Origin: Haemonchus contortus
Taxonomy: Eukaryota; Nematoda; Chromadorea; Rhabditida; Trichostrongylidae
Reading direction: 5' to 3'
Assembly: GCA_000469685.2 (NCBI GenBank)
Contig: LS997563.1
Span: 41,270,468-41,334,467, forward strand
DNA: 64,000 bases
Positions 60,221 to 64,000 of this stretch are shown one piece after another. Within the stretch, counting starts at the first letter, position 1. Each line of letters opens with the position of its first letter. Under the pieces are notes generated by a model that had not been told where the DNA came from, did no database searches, and saw nothing but the letters and a program-made list of their open reading frames with translations. The position numbers and the translations under genes were made by a program.

Positions 60221-61250
60221 TAGAAATTTAACACTCCTACACCACGACGTTTCCAAACAGCGAAAGCACTACATAATTGGACCCCTCTGGGTGCTAACAA
60301 CCTGTTGTAAGAAACGATCTCACCCTTTTGACTGTGAATGTTCAGTATGCTCAGAGCTTCTCCTCTCGTAGTCCTGTTGTTTCCTCCATCGTGAATGACT
60401 TTGTTCTGAAGTGAAGGAAGCACTCTGCTCGGATATGCACCTATGCACATTGCGCGTCAGCCTCACACAGAATCTCATCCGTATCGATGGTAACATCTCA
60501 AATTCAAGTGTAGAACATCTGTTATAAATAATTTGTTTCCTATAACCAAGCTAGGCAAACGCCAATCAATACCGAAATCGATGAAATTTCATTATAGGCT
60601 TACTACATACCCCTTATAAAGTTTTAAAACCATTTTTAGCTCATTAAATAGAAATCGCAAAGTAATAGTACTGCAATGCAAAGCACTTCCACTCTCTGAA
60701 TATTATTATACAGATTCAACCTGTCATGACGTCCTCCTGGAGATTGAAAACACCTTTGAATAACATCAAGACCATAAGTTTAAAAGAATGCACTCGTCGA
60801 AAAACAAGAATTATTGACAGGCTGGGACACAATAGAAATCTATTTATTACAGTAATCACCAACGGAAATAAATACAAATACACAATCAGCCTAATCCTAG
60901 AGCTCTACGAGTAAGCAGAAGCATGTAAAGAAAACCTATAATTTGCTGCGTTGCCTAAAGCAACAGACTACCTTGTCTACAACTAGTATAGCAAGAAGCG
61001 CATGAGGTGATTAGTCAAGTTCAACAATAATTCGCTATCTACATATAACTACAGTAGGAACCAAATGGCACAATATAAATGACCATAAATAGGAGCTGAG
61101 CAAATCTTTAAAAATAATGATCTGGAAAATGGAAGAATTACATTTGAAATTTTGGTGTAATGAAAACATGAACTTCCACGTTCCAAAAAATCAGGACACA
61201 ATAAGATTATCACAGGAATTGTCTCAAAGAAAATACTGACTGAAAAGAAA
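60221..61250. other. Intergenic between TTC19 and ISCA2
   Basis: One kilobase, AT-rich, with no recognised gene. It is too long to suggest an operon of the two flanking minus-strand genes. Confidence 0.45.
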
Positions 61251-61881
61251 CTAGTCCATTTTTAGAGCAAAGCTCGACCCACATGAGCAACCTTTCTCGG
61301 CGATAGGATTGTTCACGACTCGAAATGATTCTTTCATCAAGTCCGCTACGTAGTCTATCGTTGCTCCACGCATATATCCTAGTGACATCTATAACTTCTG
61401 AATGTAATTAAACGATAATCTACATAAGGAAACTTCTATAAAAGAGAAGATTGCGAAAAAACAAAGGGTGAAAAAGGCAAGTAAAGAAAAGAGTAAGCCA
61501 CTATGCTCTAAATGATAACGGACAAGCAAAACAATGCACACCTCGTCGATTACTACTTCAACATTGTCACCCTTCCAAAGCCGGTCGTCATTCTGGAGCT
61601 TTGTATCCAATTTAATCTTGTATTCGAATCCAGAGCAGCCTCCTCCGTCCACTTCAATACGTAATCGCTCACCAGGGGATAGGACTTCCTAAAAATCAGA
61701 GACAAAAATTGTAAGGTGCTCAAAAGGAATGTTGTACAAACCTCACCTTTAGTCGTTGATGAGCTTTGTCTGTGACCTTCACATCTTCCACAGTCAAGGG
61801 TTTGAGGGTGCTGCTACTTATACAAAAACTACGAGATAATCGTGATGCATAATAAGCCGTGGCTCGGGATGAGCGTAGCAT
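61251..61881 (-). CDS. ISCA2: Mitochondrial iron-sulfur assembly protein ISCA2
   Basis: A-type carrier that acts with ISCA1 late in making [4Fe-4S] clusters for mitochondrial enzymes. Exons 61881-61747, 61688-61542 and 61388-61251 give 420 nt and 139 residues. A basic presequence ([20 protein letters not shown]) is followed by the HesB/IscA fold. The three cluster cysteines are in [12 protein letters not shown] and GCSCGSSF. Details such as [17 protein letters not shown] and GATIDY favour ISCA2 over ISCA1. The ATG is 11 nt after a TTTGTAG acceptor. It is complete with no defects seen. Confidence 0.96.
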
Positions 61882-62991
61882 CCACGGTTAGTCTACAAAG
61901 CTCAACCGTATTTCACTCACGCTGCAATGTTTGTATGTGAAGTCATGAAAAAGCACAAAAACTGAGACATTGAAGTGATTCCTCATCACAGTCAAATAAA
62001 GCAAAAAATTATGTGCATAGATTTATTGTACCAGTCCAAATGGCAGACTAGAAGATGGCAAAATGCTTCACAAAGGCCTGGGCCGGCGAAATGCGAAGAA
62101 AAAACATAGAAATATGAGATACAACGTGAATTGAAAACTGGAGGCATAACTTCAAACAGGAACTCGAACATGTAGAGAGGTTCAGTCGGAACCATGATCG
62201 AAAAGTGTTAGTCGCTTACTCTAGGTGTCATGATTGAAGAGAACAATTAAGGCCAAAGTGAATTTCGTGAAGAGCACTCAGAATTTAAGCACGACAATGG
62301 CAAGCCTCCAACAACCTATCTTAGGGAGCTGAAGAATTGTCTAAAGCACCACACAAAAAGGTTATGACTTTACAATTTTATAACACCGCCTAAATGTAGG
62401 AGAAAACCCTCACAATCTTTTAAATATTATTAAGTACAATGGTGTGAGGAAAATTAAAGGCTAGAGGAATGCAAGAAACCTGGAACGAAACGACTTACGA
62501 ACACCACTGTCTTAAACCTGAAGGACTTGTTTGAGGCAGGCTAGTGGTTCATAATCTTGCACCATACAATTCGTTCTAAAGCTGGAATTCATGACAACCT
62601 AAATCTCGAGAGCATGATTTTCTCAGTGCCATAGTGCCTAGTCATTTTTCCGGTGGGAATCTGTTGCCTAGGCTTCCTTTTAGAGAACACAGAGGAAAAA
62701 ATTCTGCCTATTTTTAGCCGATCCAAAAATATGGAGCAAAACCATGCTCAAGTCGAGAGAAACCTGCTCCAACAGTGCTATGCCTTGCTATAATAAAAAG
62801 AAAGCAAAGGAAACGAGGCAGCGATAAATTACTTGAGAACGTGCAGAAACACATAAAGCTATGGATAATAAAGCCATAAATTTGCGTAATGACACATTGA
62901 CACAGTTAAAGAATGAAAAATTGCAAAACATCACGTCGCAATTTATAGAAAGTCTATAGAGTAAAGAATTCCCAAAAAATCTAATCAATAG
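61882..62991. other. Intergenic between ISCA2 and lin-7
   Basis: Upstream of ISCA2 and downstream of lin-7 on the same strand. Contains their promoter and 3' UTR by position. No element recognised. Confidence 0.45.
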
Positions 62992-63991
62992 CTATCGACT
63001 GCAAGATGGTAGCGACGGTCCCGGACTAGGTTGGTTAGCGCGTCGTCGTTGACGCTCGAAGCGCCTGTAGAATCATGAAAATTAGATTATCGCCGTGAGT
63101 TCGGTCAACTGAATTCAGCGACCATACCAGCATTTCATTTCGTTATAAACCACATTTCTACCGTTTACTCCGCAGACTAAATGCAACTATGGCCCCTGTA
63201 ATATCTACGACTCGCGATTCCGAGTTCCCAAGACTAAGCCCATCCTTACTTGATACACTTTATTCCTCCTGGGAGTCATCTTTCTCACCAGCTCAATTTT
63301 CAGCGGACAAGAACTGTATGAAATGCGCTGAAACAAAGTAAGAAGTAAAACAATATTCGAACAACTGACCGCTCCATTTCATCCAAGAGACGTGGCGTGT
63401 ATCGAACAACAAGGCGCACAGTACCTTGGGCGGATTTCAATAAGTCAACAGCCCTTTCATGACATTCACTTTCCACGTTCTGAAATCAACTCAAACAATA
63501 TCAGCATTGTGATTTACATTTAAGCAGTTTACAAAGGGTGAGACATAGCAATAAGCGAGTAATGCACAGTTTCTTTTAACGGTTTCAAAAAGTCGTATGC
63601 CAAAGGGGTCATACGAATCGGCAGTCCCGTGATTCAAAGAAAAAAACTATCAACGAAGAAGTAATAAACAGGTAATAAGGGTGGTGCTAAAACCTTACCA
63701 CTCCGTTCACCGCAATCAGCTGATCTCCACGTCTTAAGCCGCCATGACGATCAGCGACACCACCAGGTATGATTCTGAAAGAAGATATTTATGGAAAAAG
63801 TCATAGCAGACATAAGTTGAAAGAAAGGATAACCTCGATATATAAATGGGAGAGTTTTGCTCCTTCCCACCCATAACATTGAATCCCAAGCCTTGATCCG
63901 TTTTCGGCAGCTCGACTGTACGCGGGTGAGCCTGCCCTTCAGCGGCGGCAAATGCAGCCACAGTTGCTTTCGCAGTAGCAGACGCCCTCAC
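62992..63991 (-). CDS. lin-7: LIN-7 PDZ scaffold, 3' part, cut by window edge
   Basis: LIN-2/LIN-7/LIN-10 complex member that places receptors at epithelial junctions and synapses. Exons 63991-63834, 63774-63699, 63479-63370 and 63064-62992 join in phase to the stop. They encode the end of the linker ([20 protein letters not shown]) and the whole PDZ domain: carboxylate loop in [19 protein letters not shown], then [42 protein letters not shown]. After [20 protein letters not shown] it ends in a short [12 protein letters not shown] tail, shorter than the glutamine-rich tail of human LIN7A-type proteins. The L27 domain lies beyond the window. Confidence 0.96.
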
Positions 63992-64000
63992 CTTGAATCA

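Noticed and set aside
58160..61881. TTC19 and ISCA2 as an operon
   Set aside because: Same strand, but about 1 kb separates the ISCA2 stop from the TTC19 start, and each start has its own leader acceptor; nothing like the rpl-41/nbs-1 spacer is seen.

Overview
This looks like nuclear DNA of a parasitic strongylid-type nematode (hookworm or close relative). The signs are short introns with nematode-style TTTCAG acceptors, proteins close to Caenorhabditis RPL-41 and LIN-7, AG acceptors lying 5-16 nt before most start codons (expected for spliced-leader trans-splicing), and an RTE-type retroelement plus a mariner of the kinds common in hookworms. It is not prokaryotic, so operators, RBSs and CRISPR do not apply. 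All gene models below are read by eye from exon frames and splice sites. Families are named from remembered relatives, not from a search.

Layout. 1.27-2.25 kb (-): 3' exons of a globin-like gene with an apparent one-base break. 4.57-15.60 kb (-): a complete gene of about 40 exons for condensin II subunit CAP-D3 (HCP-6/NCAPD3). 16.0-25.1 kb: a transposon-rich block holding a composite repeat with 127-bp tandem units (two copies), a tRNA-derived SINE, a nearly intact RTE retrotransposon with one stop and one frameshift, and a CR1-like fragment. 26.08-28.80 kb (+): rpl-41 (eL42), with a 1.26-kb mariner in intron 1. 29.06-35.93 kb (+): a nibrin/NBS1 gene with an FHA domain at the start and the MRE11-binding motif at the end. 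It starts 261 bp after the rpl-41 stop, so the two probably form an operon. 40.38-42.11 kb (+): an unrecognised 194-aa membrane-anchored coiled-coil protein. 44.26-49.29 kb (-): a SEC14-like CRAL-TRIO/GOLD protein with a SINE in a 2.7-kb intron. 49.3-58.1 kb: gene-poor. 58.16-60.22 kb (-): TTC19. 61.25-61.88 kb (-): ISCA2. 62.99-63.99 kb (-): the 3' half of lin-7, cut by the window edge.

The genes do not form one pathway. Two serve chromosome maintenance (CAP-D3 in mitotic condensation, NBS1 in double-strand-break repair). Two are mitochondrial (TTC19 in complex III upkeep, ISCA2 in Fe-S cluster assembly). I see no clearly new system. The best leads are the rpl-41/nbs-1 operon with a possible Ur-like processing signal, the exon duplications and apparent lack of BRCT domains in nbs-1, the conserved CDK site in CAP-D3, and the 127-bp-unit composite repeat.
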